In this document: in pieces, positions 8,867 through 22,605 of the stretch | How the letters are laid out: each line of letters opens with the position of its first letter | Position numbering within the stretch: position 1 is the first letter of the stretch | From: JABDIY01 sp963803875 | GTDB lineage: Bacteria; Actinomycetota; Acidimicrobiia; Acidimicrobiales; SZUA-35 | NCBI GenBank assembly: GCA_963803875.1 | Contig: CAWDOA010000011.1 | Span: 62,001 to 126,000, forward strand | DNA length: 64,000 bases | Reading direction: 5' to 3' | Program-made: the position numbers and the translations under genes | The notes under the pieces: model-generated | Database searches by the model: none | Told to the model about the DNA's origin: nothing | What the model saw: the letters and a program-made list of their open reading frames with translations, nothing else

Positions 8867-10010
8867 GAACTTCCCGTGAGTGAAACGATCCGGTCGATGG
8901 CATCGTCGAGAAACTGCTGGGTGGTAGCGAAATTGAGCCGTCCGAACGAGGTTGACTGGCGACCGAATGTGATGCCCGGATCGATCCCCAGCCGGGCCTT
9001 CTCCAACAGGTGGCCTGCGGGATCATCCGCAATGGGTGTGTTCGTGAAATCCAGCCAGGCCAGGTAGGTCGCTTCAGGCGTATCGAAGCCAATCGTCGGC
9101 GCTTCGGCCGCCAACCTCGCCGCGAGGTGGTTCCTTCGTTGGGTGATCTCATCGGCGACCCCGGCCAGCCATTCCGAGCACTGAGTCCATGCGGTGATGG
9201 CGGCAGCGAAACTCATCGGCGTCGACATGCCGAGGCCTCGGGGTGGCATCTCGTCGAAGCGCTGTCGCAGCAACGGCTCATCGATGTGGGCCACCGCGCA
9301 GTGGAGGCCGGCGATGTTGAACGACTTGCTCGCCGATCCCATGGTCACCAGACGGCCGGTGAATCGGTCGTCGGCGAGGGCCAGTGGGCGATGCGAGCCC
9401 TCATGTATGAAGTCGCCCCAGATCTCATCGCTGATCACCATGAGGTCATGACGATCGGCCGCATCAGCCACGATGGCCAGCTCGTCAGCATCGAAGATGC
9501 GGCCGGTTGGGTTGTGGGGTTGACAGAAGAGGATGATGCGCGTGGTGTCGTCGATCGCAGACTCGAGCCGGTCGGCATTGATCCGCCAGCCGTTGGGATC
9601 CAGCGGCACCTCCACACAGCGACGCCCTCCTCCAGTGATCGAGTCGAAGAACGGGTGGTAGGACGGAGTGAACAGAATCACCCCGTCTCCAGGTTCTGTT
9701 CGAGCCCAAATCGACATTTCCACCGCGTGAAGGACACTGCAGAACGACCGCATTCGAGCTAGGTCGAGTTCTAGGCCGTGATGGTGACTCTGCCACCGCG
9801 CAAAGCCTGAAACATCTCCGGAATCAGGAAGAAGTTGTAACCGAGGTCGCCCCGGTCGAGGAACCCCCGGATGGCATCCAGGATCGGACCGGCAGGATCA
9901 AAATCCATGTCGGCCACGTGAGCTGGGAGGACGTCGGCGTCATACTTACGCCACTTGTACGACTGCCGGGCCCGGGCTCGCTCATAGCTGAGTTCCTGCT
10001 GTGTATACAT
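8863..10010 (-). CDS. MalY/PatB-type PLP-dependent beta C-S lyase, frameshifted
   Basis: Fold-type I PLP enzyme of the MalY/PatB (cystathionine beta-lyase-like) group, about 380 residues after repair. The N-terminus YKWRKYDADVLPAHVADMDF is followed, after the break, by SVLHAVEMSIWARTEPGDG, HNPTGRIF, ISDEIWGDF and the PLP lysine motif GSASKSFNIAGL. The break is near 9803: adding one T to GCTTTGCG on the coding strand restores FARWQSHHHGL, a family motif. A lost base in a homopolymer is the simplest explanation. Likely reaction: beta-elimination from cystathionine or related S-conjugates. Confidence 0.82.
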
Positions 10011-10043
10011 TGGGTCGACACTAGGGCGCCGCCAGTCTCGGAG

Positions 10044-10679
10044 CTATTTCAGGCTGGCTGACCGCTTTCCAGCGTCGCCGAAATCGGGGGCCACGTGGGC
10101 GATGTCGGCGAACAGCCGACGAGCGTTGCCGACCATGCCAGCTCGTTCGTAGAGATCGGCCAGCGCATACCAGCTGCGGAGGTGATGAACCTTGGGCTTC
10201 TTGGGTCGGCTCTGATTGGCGTTCTCCAAGATCCGTATCGCATCCTGGATACGACCCCGATCGGCCTTGGCGCCCGCCAGGACGATGCGGCCCTCCTCCA
10301 ATATTGCGGGGTGAGGCGAGGAGGCGGCCAGTTCGGCCCACGTGGCCTCAACCGCGGACCAGTGCTTCATGGCCCGATGCGAATCGGCAATGACCGGATG
10401 CTGATCGACCGAGCCGGTGAGCTCATGGAATCGGCGGAGTTCGTTGATTGCCTTTCTCCAGTGGCGTGTGCGATACGCACACAGACCCATCAGTTCGAGG
10501 ACCTCTGGGACGTCAGGAGCGAGGCGATTCACGCTCTCCAGCATTCGGCGGGCGTCACCGAAGCGCTCCCGTTCGTACGCGCCGGCAGCGTCGAGCAACC
10601 GTTTGCGGGCCTTGTTGGCGGTGTCGGTCCCGACATCACCAAAGGAAACGTCGGCTACATCGATTGCTGGTGAGACCAC
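10044..10679 (-). CDS. tetratricopeptide-repeat protein
   Basis: About 211 residues, starting at a GTG at 10679 (VVSPAIDVADVSFGD). The preceding open frame back to 10979 is arginine/proline-rich noise overlapping the P450 gene, so the start was moved. The sequence has repeated helix pairs with TPR spacing: ANKARKRLLDAAGAYERERF, LMGLCAYRTRHWRKAINELR and YALADLYERAGMVGNARRLF. No signal peptide or catalytic motif. It is probably a scaffold for protein-protein contacts in the cytosol. It follows the P450 gene on the same strand with a 22-base gap. Confidence 0.75.
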   Translation of the reverse strand: MVSPAIDVADVSFGDVGTDTANKARKRLLDAAGAYERERFGDARRMLESVNRLAPDVPEVLELMGLCAYRTRHWRKAINELRRFHELTGSVDQHPVIADSHRAMKHWSAVEATWAELAASSPHPAILEEGRIVLAGAKADRGRIQDAIRILENANQSRPKKPKVHHLRSWYALADLYERAGMVGNARRLFADIAHVAPDFGDAGKRSASLK

Positions 10680-10701
10680 CGGGTAAGGGTAGGACGAACC
10701 G

Positions 10702-11991
10702 TCAGTTGTCCCACTCCACAACAAGGCCGGTGGGACCCCGGAAGCTGATGTTGGCGATCCGTTCCAGTTGGTTCTGCCCCGCTGCCAACCGAAGCGATGG
10801 CAGCCGCTCCACCAGAACCTCCATGGCAACCTTGGCCTCGAAGCGGGCAAACTTGGCTCCAAGACAGTAGTGAATCCCTTTCCCGAAGGAGATGTTGTTC
10901 CGGGAGTTGGTCCGATGGATGTCGAAGTTCGTCGGGTCCTCGAAGATGTCGGGTTGATGATTGGCGGCACCCAGGGCAAGCATGATTCGGGTGCCCTTTG
11001 GGAGGTTGATCCCTCCCAGCGTGGTGTCGTGATTGGTCACACGGCGCCAACCGATCTGGGGAGACTCGAAACGAAGCACTTCCTCCAGTGCGCCCGGGAT
11101 CAAGGTCGGGTCGGCAACCAATTCGTTCCAGTCCTCACGGCGGGGCAGGAGGCACAAGAGGCTGTTCAACAACATCAACGTGACCGGCTCATGGCCCGCG
11201 AACGAGAGGCCATAGATGATCGACTCCACCTCCCGATACGACAGGTCGTCGGGATTGGCTTGGTGATCAGCCAGGAGTTCGGAGGCGAAGTCGTCCCCCT
11301 TGTTCGCTGCTTTGTCGGCCGTGAACTCCCGGCAGTAGCGCCAGTACGCCAGCATCTTCTTGGCGATGGCAGCCTGCTCCTCAGGTGTAGGTTGACCCCA
11401 CGAAAACGCCAGCCGCTCGCCACACCAGGCTCGGAGCTGATCATCGTCGCTCTCGGGGAACCCGATGAACCGGAAGATCGTGTCTCCGGGAAGGGGAACC
11501 GCAAACATCGAGGCGAAGTCTGCAGGCGAACCCGATGCGACGAGCTCATCGATCAACTCATGACTGCGCTGGCGAATGTAGGGCTCGAGCACCTTCATCC
11601 GCCGGTTCGAAAAGCCCTTTTTGGTGTACTGACGAATCCGCTTGTGGTCGGGTTCCTGACGGTTCGACATGACAGCGACGGGATTGAAGTCGGGTGCCGA
11701 CAGCACCTCCACCGTCTCCGGGGAAAGCGGGAACACTGGGTCCTGCACGTTCTCGGAGCTGTAGGTGTCCGGGTTCGTGAAGACCTCGACGATGTCGTCC
11801 ATCCTGGTGAGGACCACCATGTTCAGAGCCTCGGAGTAGAACACCGGCGTTTCTGTTCGACGAGGGAGCAGGTCGGCATAGGGGTCGGCGACATAGACAT
11901 CGCTGAACGGTGAGAAGGTCGCATCCATCGGGCAGCCTGTGGGGGCCGGCGGTGTCGACTGATCGAGCTTGTGGTACGACCGTGTTGACAT
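10702..11991 (-). CDS. cytochrome P450
   Basis: Bacterial soluble P450 of about 429 residues starting at MSTRSYHKL (11991); the open frame upstream to 12129 has no family similarity. Diagnostic motifs are the I-helix FAGHEPVT, the K-helix EEVLR and the heme-thiolate loop FGKGIHYCLGAKFAR. The I-helix has AGHE in place of the common AG-(D/E)-T spacing, as seen in some actinobacterial families. No ferredoxin or reductase gene adjoins it, so redox partners must be elsewhere. Substrate unknown. It sits between the rrn operon terminator and the TPR gene. Confidence 0.92.
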   Translation of the reverse strand: MSTRSYHKLDQSTPPAPTGCPMDATFSPFSDVYVADPYADLLPRRTETPVFYSEALNMVVLTRMDDIVEVFTNPDTYSSENVQDPVFPLSPETVEVLSAPDFNPVAVMSNRQEPDHKRIRQYTKKGFSNRRMKVLEPYIRQRSHELIDELVASGSPADFASMFAVPLPGDTIFRFIGFPESDDDQLRAWCGERLAFSWGQPTPEEQAAIAKKMLAYWRYCREFTADKAANKGDDFASELLADHQANPDDLSYREVESIIYGLSFAGHEPVTLMLLNSLLCLLPRREDWNELVADPTLIPGALEEVLRFESPQIGWRRVTNHDTTLGGINLPKGTRIMLALGAANHQPDIFEDPTNFDIHRTNSRNNISFGKGIHYCLGAKFARFEAKVAMEVLVERLPSLRLAAGQNQLERIANISFRGPTGLVVEWDN

Positions 11992-12093
11992 GGCACAACT
12001 ATGGCGTGCGGACGTCCTGGGTGCCGAAACCACGATGTGCCGTCGGTGCGCACCGCGGAGGTCTCCAACACGGTACGGCCGCCGTTCAGAGCC

Positions 12094-12139
12094 GAAAACG
12101 ACAAAGACCCTGCACCTGGCTTTCGCCAACTACAGGGTC
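12094..12139 (-). terminator. rho-independent terminator of the rrn operon
   Basis: Read on the minus strand just after 5S, GACCCTG and CAGGGTC (12106-12139) form the outer stem. An inner TGGC-GAAA-GCCA closes the hairpin. It is followed by TTTGTCGTTTT (12094-12105). It lies 16 bases beyond the 5S 3' end. Confidence 0.75.
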
Positions 12140-12154
12140 AGTGTCTTCTTGAGA

Positions 12155-12271
<117 letters not shown>

Positions 12272-12309
12272 AATCTGCTTGTCAAAGGAACCCAAAGGTC
12301 CCTGACACG

Positions 12310-12337
12310 TTCTTGATAATTCCATAGCGAGCACGAG
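12310..12337 (-). other. 3' strand of the 23S rRNA processing stem
   Basis: In the 23S-5S spacer this 28-base stretch is the inverse complement of 15517-15544 in the 16S-23S spacer at 26 of 28 positions (core CATAGCGAGCACGAG on the plus strand here). The two would pair around the 23S precursor, as expected for an RNase III cleavage stem. Confidence 0.75.
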
Positions 12338-12374
12338 GTCTTTATGAACCAAATGGTTCAACACAGTGCTTAGA

Positions 12375-17208
<4,834 letters not shown>

Positions 17209-17560
17209 GAGCATGGTGGACTGTTCTGCCACGAATGACATTGCTGCCAAAAGGACAGTGCCCGGGAAGGGCGTCCACCGTGATCCGGTTGCTCTGTATC
17301 ACTTACCAAGGGGATACAGAGCGGCTTGTATTATTTTGATTGACGGAAGTGCATCACTGGTTAGGTTGTGATGCTCCTCCGCACACGCTGCGTTCTCGTC
17401 TATTCCGTTTTCAAGGTGCGAGGGCCACAAGTACGCAGTCGAATTTTGTTCAAAAGAACGCACTTCGTTGCTGCGGGTGCGGGCCCGGTCCGCTTTCTAC
17501 GGCCGTTTCAGGCTCCCGATGACCGTTGGCCTTCAGGTGCTTTACGTTCCGTTAGTGCGG
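17209..17560 (-). other. rrn leader with 16S processing strand and BoxA
   Basis: This untranslated leader lies between the predicted start point and 16S. Positions 17395-17419 are inversely complementary to 15569-15593 (23 of 25 bases, core CTCGTCTATTCCG), giving the 16S processing stem. A BoxA-like element (minus strand TTCTTTTGAACAAA) lies at 17446-17459. Two further hairpins are visible: GCTCTGTATC/GATACAGAGC at 17291-17322 and GCATCAC/GTGATGC at 17351-17374. Confidence 0.65.
17446..17459 (-). promoter_or_regulatory. BoxA-like antitermination site
   Basis: The minus strand reads TTCTTTTGAACAAA, close to the TGCTCTTTGAACA type of BoxA found in rrn leaders and recognised by NusB/NusE. It lies about 110 bases after the predicted transcription start and before the 16S processing stem. 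Confidence 0.55.
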
Positions 17561-17566
17561 AGATCT

Positions 17567-17596
17567 AAGATAACCCCGATAGGCACCTGCACGCAA
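17567..17596 (-). promoter_or_regulatory. rrn promoter
   Basis: On the minus strand, TTGCGT (17591-17596) and TATCTT (17567-17572) are separated by 18 bases, a good fit to a primary sigma factor promoter. It lies about 360 bases upstream of 16S and outside the preceding coding sequence. Transcription would start near 17560. Additional promoters could lie further upstream. Confidence 0.6.
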
Positions 17597-17657
17597 CACC
17601 GTTGCAACGATTTCTTCGAGATATTTTGTCTGACCTGGCAGAGCCGGCCAGGCGGGA

Positions 17658-18350
17658 TCAACCCACGTCGCTGGGCGCTCCGCACGCCAGCATGAGATTG
17701 GTCCTGGCGAAGCGGGTGATACGGCGTTCCAGCCTTTCGTTGTCAGCCACCGCGCTGAGGGTGAACACCGCCATAGGATCGACCTCGAGGGCATCGGCGT
17801 AACGTTCCCTGTCGCCGATGAGAACGTCCCAATCGTCGAGCCAGAGCGAGCGCAACGTGTCATCCCGTTCTGTGGCAACCGGCAGATTCCGCAGTCGGGA
17901 CACCATGTCCGCCAGCGAAACGTTGGACTCCCTCAGCTGAGATGCCCGCTCAACCGCAGTTTCAACCTTGCTGGCGTCGCCGAGACTCTCGATCGTTGCT
18001 TCACAGATCACCTCGGCCCTCTTTGCATACGCGGGCAGGCCATCGAGCTCGACATAGGTGCCGTCGGACTCGATCGCTTCGATCAGCCCCCGAGTGCTGT
18101 CCAGTTCATCGGGAGGAGGTTGCCGGGCTGCTCCACTGAGGCCATAGACCCAGACCCCGAACGAGCCGATCACCGCCAGGCCAACCACTATTCGGAGCAC
18201 CACCTTCAACGGAGACATTCCGGGTGGCTCAATGCTGTCATCGTCCTCGTCGGGCAGGCTGGTGGGCGCGTGATGCACAGTCCTAGTCTGCCCGAACTCA
18301 TCTCGGACTCCGAGATCGGACAGCGCGTTATTCGCTCCCGGATCTGGCAA
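17658..18350 (-). CDS. membrane-anchored protein of unknown function
   Basis: A protein of 230 residues with an acidic cytoplasmic N-terminus (DEDDDSIEPPG), one hydrophobic helix (VVLRIVVGLAVIGSFGVWVYG, about residues 49-70) and an extracytoplasmic helical domain with two cysteines. No family was recognised. It lies upstream of the rrn promoter on the same strand and is divergent from tyrS. Its orientation suggests a type II (N-in) single-pass protein. Function cannot be stated. Confidence 0.65.
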   Translation of the reverse strand: MPDPGANNALSDLGVRDEFGQTRTVHHAPTSLPDEDDDSIEPPGMSPLKVVLRIVVGLAVIGSFGVWVYGLSGAARQPPPDELDSTRGLIEAIESDGTYVELDGLPAYAKRAEVICEATIESLGDASKVETAVERASQLRESNVSLADMVSRLRNLPVATERDDTLRSLWLDDWDVLIGDRERYADALEVDPMAVFTLSAVADNERLERRITRFARTNLMLACGAPSDVG

Positions 18351-18390
18351 ATGTCACAACCTCCCTACCGGGGCCGGGCACACTGTGTGC

Positions 18391-19683
18391 GTGTCAGTTG
18401 ACTCCACCCTCTTCGATGATCTGCTGGCCCGTGGTCTGGTGCAGGACAGCACCGATCCGGCCGCGTTGGCCATGCGCCTCAGCACCGCACCGGTAAGGGC
18501 CTATGTTGGGTTTGATCCCACAGCTGACAGCCTGCACGTTGGCAACCTCGTGGGCCTCTTGATGCTGCGCCGGCTGCAGGAAGCCGGCCACGACGTGATC
18601 GTGCTGGCTGGCGGGGCAACCGGAATGGTGGGTGACCCTTCTGGAAAGTCTGCAGAGCGGTCTCTCCTCGACGACGACCAGCTCGCCGCCAACATCGCCG
18701 GCATTCTCCCCCAACTCCAGCAATTCCTGGATTTCGAGCGAGCGGGCAACCCCGCCACGTTGCTCGACAACCGAGCATGGACTGTGGGTGTCAGCTACTT
18801 GCAGTTCCTCCGAGATGTGGGCAAGTTCATCACCGTGAACCAGATGGTCGCCAAGGACTCGGTGCGGTCGCGAATGGAAAGCACCGACGGCATCTCCTAC
18901 ACCGAGTTCAGCTACATGCTGCTCCAGGCTCACGATTTCGCATGGCTGTACGAGCACGAGGGATGCGAGATGCAGATGGGCGGCTCGGACCAGTGGGGCA
19001 ACATCGTGGCCGGCATGGACCTCATCCGAAAGAAGGTCGGGGGGTCCGCGTTTGGGCTGACGTGGCCGCTCCTCACCAGGGCCGATGGCTCCAAGTACGG
19101 CAAGACCGCCGGCGGTGCAACCATTTGGCTCTCGCCGGAGAAGTTCAGCCCCTACGCGTTCTACCAGTCGTGGATTCAGATCGAGGACGATGAGATCGAA
19201 AAGCTGCTGCTGCGACTCACGCTGTTGTCGGTGGAGGAGATCGCCGCTGTGATGGCAACCCACGCCGAAGCTCCTCACAAACGGGTGGCACAGACGCTGC
19301 TCGCAGCGGAGCTCACCACGTTGGTTCACGGCGCTGCGGCCACCATCGGAGCGCAGGAAGCAACTTCAGCCGTATTCGGCGGATCGGTTGCCGACCTCTC
19401 CGTCGAGGCGCTCGCGATGCTCACCTCCGAACTCCCCACGTTCAACGCATCCCGCCAGAACATCGGTGCCGATGGCTCATTGGTTCCCCTCCTCTCAGAG
19501 GCGGGGGTTACCACCTCGAACAGCGAAGCGAACCGACTTCTCAAGCAGAACGGCCTCAGCATCAACGACATCAAAGTCGCACCCGACCACGTCATCCAAT
19601 CGGGTGACTTGTTGCACGGCCGGTACGCCGTGGTGCGCAAGGGAAAGAAACATCTGAGTCTTCTGGTGTTCGACCGTCCCTAG
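18391..19683 (+). CDS. tyrS: tyrosine--tRNA ligase
   Basis: Class I aminoacyl-tRNA synthetase charging tRNA-Tyr, about 430 residues. The HIGH signature is FDPTADSLHVGNL, the tyrosine pocket includes QMGGSDQWGNI, and the KMSKS equivalent is SKYGKTAGGATIWL, matching the bacterial KFGKT type. A C-terminal S4 domain (SNSEANRLLKQNGLS...LHGRYAVVRKGKK) binds tRNA. Two in-frame GTG codons, at 18385 and 18391, could start it; neither has a strong ribosome site. No T-box leader is visible upstream, where only about 40 bases separate it from the divergent gene. The gene is intact. Confidence 0.95.
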   Translation: MSVDSTLFDDLLARGLVQDSTDPAALAMRLSTAPVRAYVGFDPTADSLHVGNLVGLLMLRRLQEAGHDVIVLAGGATGMVGDPSGKSAERSLLDDDQLAANIAGILPQLQQFLDFERAGNPATLLDNRAWTVGVSYLQFLRDVGKFITVNQMVAKDSVRSRMESTDGISYTEFSYMLLQAHDFAWLYEHEGCEMQMGGSDQWGNIVAGMDLIRKKVGGSAFGLTWPLLTRADGSKYGKTAGGATIWLSPEKFSPYAFYQSWIQIEDDEIEKLLLRLTLLSVEEIAAVMATHAEAPHKRVAQTLLAAELTTLVHGAAATIGAQEATSAVFGGSVADLSVEALAMLTSELPTFNASRQNIGADGSLVPLLSEAGVTTSNSEANRLLKQNGLSINDIKVAPDHVIQSGDLLHGRYAVVRKGKKHLSLLVFDRP

Positions 19684-19684
19684 A

Positions 19685-20272
19685 TCATCGGGTATCGACC
19701 AACCGGGGTCGAGAGACATTCGGATCGTCGAGTGCGAAGCGCCACCGCTGATCGATCGCTTTGGTGATCCCAACCCTCACGCCCCGCATCACATCCTGGG
19801 AATCCACCGGTTGTGCTAGTTGCAGCGAGACGCTCGAGTCTTCCCGTACAAGATCGAGTCCGCTGTGAGCGCCACTGATCCCGAGAGCCGCGCAGAGCTT
19901 GCCGGGGCCAGAGCACAGGTCGGTTTCTCGCTTCGCCTTGGGTCGCCGCCGCCGCATGAGATCGATGCCTTCCAGTGGCTCTACCGCCCGTATCAGCACC
20001 GCACTCCCCCACCCCGACGCACCGACCGAAACATTGGCACACCAGTGAATTCCGTAGGAACGGTAGACGTACAGGTGGCCGGCCGATTCGAACATCGGCC
20101 AATTCCGCTGTGTTCGGCCACCGAAGGTGTGACTGGCCGGATCGGCTTGGTCGTAGTACTCGGTCTCCACCACCCGGCCTGCGGTTGACCCACACCGTAG
20201 GACGGCCCCGAGCAGGCGCTCGGCACTGGCCGGCGCTGCCGGTAGGTCCCGGAGGGTCAGGGGTGGTTCGAT
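19685..20272 (-). CDS. 3-methyladenine DNA glycosylase (AAG/Mpg family)
   Basis: Base-excision repair glycosylase that removes alkylated purines. The catalytic Glu lies in GRVVETEYYD, followed by DPASHTFGGRTQRN and GHLYVYRSYGIHWCANV, all family hallmarks, and the C-terminal part has GPGKLCAALGI. Homology extends upstream of the GTG at 20173 to LTLRDLPAAPASAERLLGAVL, but no ATG, GTG or TTG start precedes it in frame before the upstream gene. The true start is therefore unresolved: a CTG at about 20260, or another single-base error, would explain it. It lies downstream of the giant surface-protein gene on the same strand and convergent with tyrS. Confidence 0.85.
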   Translation of the reverse strand: MEPPLTLRDLPAAPASAERLLGAVLRCGSTAGRVVETEYYDQADPASHTFGGRTQRNWPMFESAGHLYVYRSYGIHWCANVSVGASGWGSAVLIRAVEPLEGIDLMRRRRPKAKRETDLCSGPGKLCAALGISGAHSGLDLVREDSSVSLQLAQPVDSQDVMRGVRVGITKAIDQRWRFALDDPNVSRPRLVDTR

Positions 20273-20286
20273 GTCTCGATTGTGCC

Positions 20287-22605
20287 CTATCGAGCCAGGT
20301 CAGGGCGAGCTCGTTTGCGCCGGTCGACGACCATCAGAACGGTTCCCAACGCGATCATGATGGCTGCAAGGAACAGCAGCGACCGAGAGTTTCGGCCGGT
20401 CAGGGCGAGAACACCGGGGGCCGCTACCGATGCGGTCACAGAATCGGTGACGATGGCGGTTGACGCCTGCGGTGTCGCTGATGCCACCGCGGCGCCGACA
20501 ACAACGTTGCCTGACACGGTGTTGCTCACATCAACGACCAGATCGAATGTGGTGCTCGCCCCCGGGGCAAGCGAATCGGCGAGGGTGCAGGTCACGGTCA
20601 CACCTGAGGCAACACAGGTCCAGCCGGCTCCAACCACCGACTGGAAAGAAACGCCGGGGGGCAGGTCGAGGGTCACAACAACCGCTTCCGACGACGACGG
20701 TCCGGAGTTCGTGACGGCGACCGAAACCGTGCCCGATTCACCTCCCGACAACGAGGAGGGAATGGTGAGATCGACGGCCAGCTCTGCCAGTGGCACCACC
20801 ACCGGATCCTCATCGACGTTGTTTGTTGGATCTCGATCCGGTGTGGAGCTTTCGACCGTGGCGCTGGCAACGAACGATGGTGCTGCGTCCTCGTCGACCG
20901 CAACGGTCAGGTCGATCGTGACCGAGGCGCCGGTTGTCAATGTGGACACGGTACATGTGACCACCTGGGCGATTGCAGTGCAGTCCATTCCTGATCCGGA
21001 CACGAAGGTGAGCCCCGGTGGCAAGGTGGTGGTCGCCACGACGCTGTTGGCATCGGCCGGCCCAGCGTTCGCAACCTCAATGGTGAGCGTCTCATTCTCG
21101 CCGACCACGAAGTTGCCGTCGTGAGAGATCACAATGCTGAGGTCAGCATCCGGGCGGTACCCGAAATCGACATCCAGATTCGACTCGCCACCGCCCAGAA
21201 CACCGGACCATGTGCCATCGATCCCCGCATCGGGGCCTGAGACCTGGGCATGATCAACCGGTATCCCATCGACAACTCTGACCGAGATCGGACCGGCCGG
21301 CAGGCCTTCAACGTTGTACCCACCACCGCCCGAGGTTGTGGTGTCGAGCACGATGTCGTCAGCGGTCTCGAGGATCCCATCTGCCCCGGCGAGCGAGATT
21401 TCGAGACTCACGCCGTCGAGCCCCGTTTCGGCTCCGTCGAGCACACCGCTGGCATCGATATCCGCCCAAACCAGGTCACCGATCTCGCTGGTACCCCGGT
21501 ATCCGAAGTCCACGTCCACCCGATCCAATGGCGTTCCGGTGAGAGTCACCAATGTGGAATGGTCGAATCCACCGTCCAGATCGAACGAGGGGGCCAGTCC
21601 GGCGGCAACCGTGGAGGTGACGACGCGTACGTCGTACTCGCCGTACGGCACATTCGCCGCACCGTAGACGCCGTCGGCGTCGGTTTCAGAACGAACAATG
21701 ACTTCGTCGCCTGTTCCCGGCAGTCCGTCGGCCCCGAACCAGGTGAGGTCCACGGCCACGCCTTCGAGACCGACTTCGGCGCCATTGAGGCTGCCATCGC
21801 CGTCGAGGTCCAGCCACACCAGATCGCCCAGCGACGCCGTGCCGGCGTAGCCGAAGTCCACGTCGTCTCTCACGTCGCCCGCAGCGAGAACCACCACCGC
21901 GTGATCGGGGGTGTCGACGCCGTCTGCGTCACCGGTTGCCACGAGACCCTGGGGGAAGTCCGTATCGCCGGTATCGATTTGCACATCGAACATCCCGGCC
22001 GGGAGTCCTTCGAAAACATAGAGGCCGTCGGAATCGGTCTGGGTCGTGAGCAACTGATCGTCTCCGCCGCCTTCGGCACCATCGGGGCCGAACCAGTTGG
22101 CGGTGACGGTCACGCCCGGGATCCCCGGCTCACTCGGATCCTGGAGTCCGTCGTTGTTGAGATCCAACCACAGGACGTCGCTCATCGTTCCTGTGCCGGC
22201 GAAGGAGAAGTCAACATCGCTTCGGCCCTCACCGGGGTCCAGTACAACGTCGACAACGTTGGCTGGTTCGCCATCGGCACCACCGGGCCCGGTGTGTTCT
22301 ACATCCCATGTTTGTGCGGTCAACCCGATCGGGAAGTCTGTGTCTGCGGTGTCGACCGTGACCCGATACGCACCCGGAGCCAGGTCACCGACGGAGTAGA
22401 GGCCGAGCGCTGACGTTTCGGTTGTCGGGTGAGCGACGTCGTCGGCGGTACCAAAGCTGTTGTCGAAGCCGGCCCAAAGCACATTCACCGAGATCGCCGG
22501 CAGCGGCAGCATCGCCGGCCGCCAACACACCGTCTGCCGATTGATCGATGTCCCAGAAGACCTCGTCGCCCAGCGACCCGGTCCCGGTGTAGGAGAAGTC
22601 TGCAT
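20287..22605 (-). CDS. giant surface protein, C-terminal part: SdrD-B repeats, DUF11 domains, LALTG sorting signal
   Basis: This 772-codon frame is the C-terminal third of one large cell-surface protein. It begins, after a break near 22510, inside the second of five SdrD-B/CnaB-like repeats. Three full repeats follow (VLWLDLNNDGLQDPSEPGI, LVWLDLDGDGSLNGAE, LVWADIDASGVLDGAE), each about 125 residues. Next come two DUF11 (COG1361-type) beta domains with LPPGLTF and LPPGVSF motifs. The C-terminus has LALTG, a hydrophobic helix (SLLFLAAIMIALGTVLMV) and DRRKRARPDLAR. That is an LAxTG sorting signal of the actinobacterial class E sortase kind. No sortase gene is in the window. Confidence 0.85.
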   Translation of the reverse strand: MQTSPTPGPGRWATRSSGTSINRQTVCWRPAMLPLPAISVNVLWAGFDNSFGTADDVAHPTTETSALGLYSVGDLAPGAYRVTVDTADTDFPIGLTAQTWDVEHTGPGGADGEPANVVDVVLDPGEGRSDVDFSFAGTGTMSDVLWLDLNNDGLQDPSEPGIPGVTVTANWFGPDGAEGGGDDQLLTTQTDSDGLYVFEGLPAGMFDVQIDTGDTDFPQGLVATGDADGVDTPDHAVVVLAAGDVRDDVDFGYAGTASLGDLVWLDLDGDGSLNGAEVGLEGVAVDLTWFGADGLPGTGDEVIVRSETDADGVYGAANVPYGEYDVRVVTSTVAAGLAPSFDLDGGFDHSTLVTLTGTPLDRVDVDFGYRGTSEIGDLVWADIDASGVLDGAETGLDGVSLEISLAGADGILETADDIVLDTTTSGGGGYNVEGLPAGPISVRVVDGIPVDHAQVSGPDAGIDGTWSGVLGGGESNLDVDFGYRPDADLSIVISHDGNFVVGENETLTIEVANAGPADANSVVATTTLPPGLTFVSGSGMDCTAIAQVVTCTVSTLTTGASVTIDLTVAVDEDAAPSFVASATVESSTPDRDPTNNVDEDPVVVPLAELAVDLTIPSSLSGGESGTVSVAVTNSGPSSSEAVVVTLDLPPGVSFQSVVGAGWTCVASGVTVTCTLADSLAPGASTTFDLVVDVSNTVSGNVVVGAAVASATPQASTAIVTDSVTASVAAPGVLALTGRNSRSLLFLAAIMIALGTVLMVVDRRKRARPDLAR

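Noticed and set aside
20282..22413. Plus-strand frames of 280-387 codons opposite the surface-protein gene
   Set aside because: Their Thr/Val/Ser- or Arg-rich sequence is the shadow of the repetitive minus-strand gene; no domains seen.
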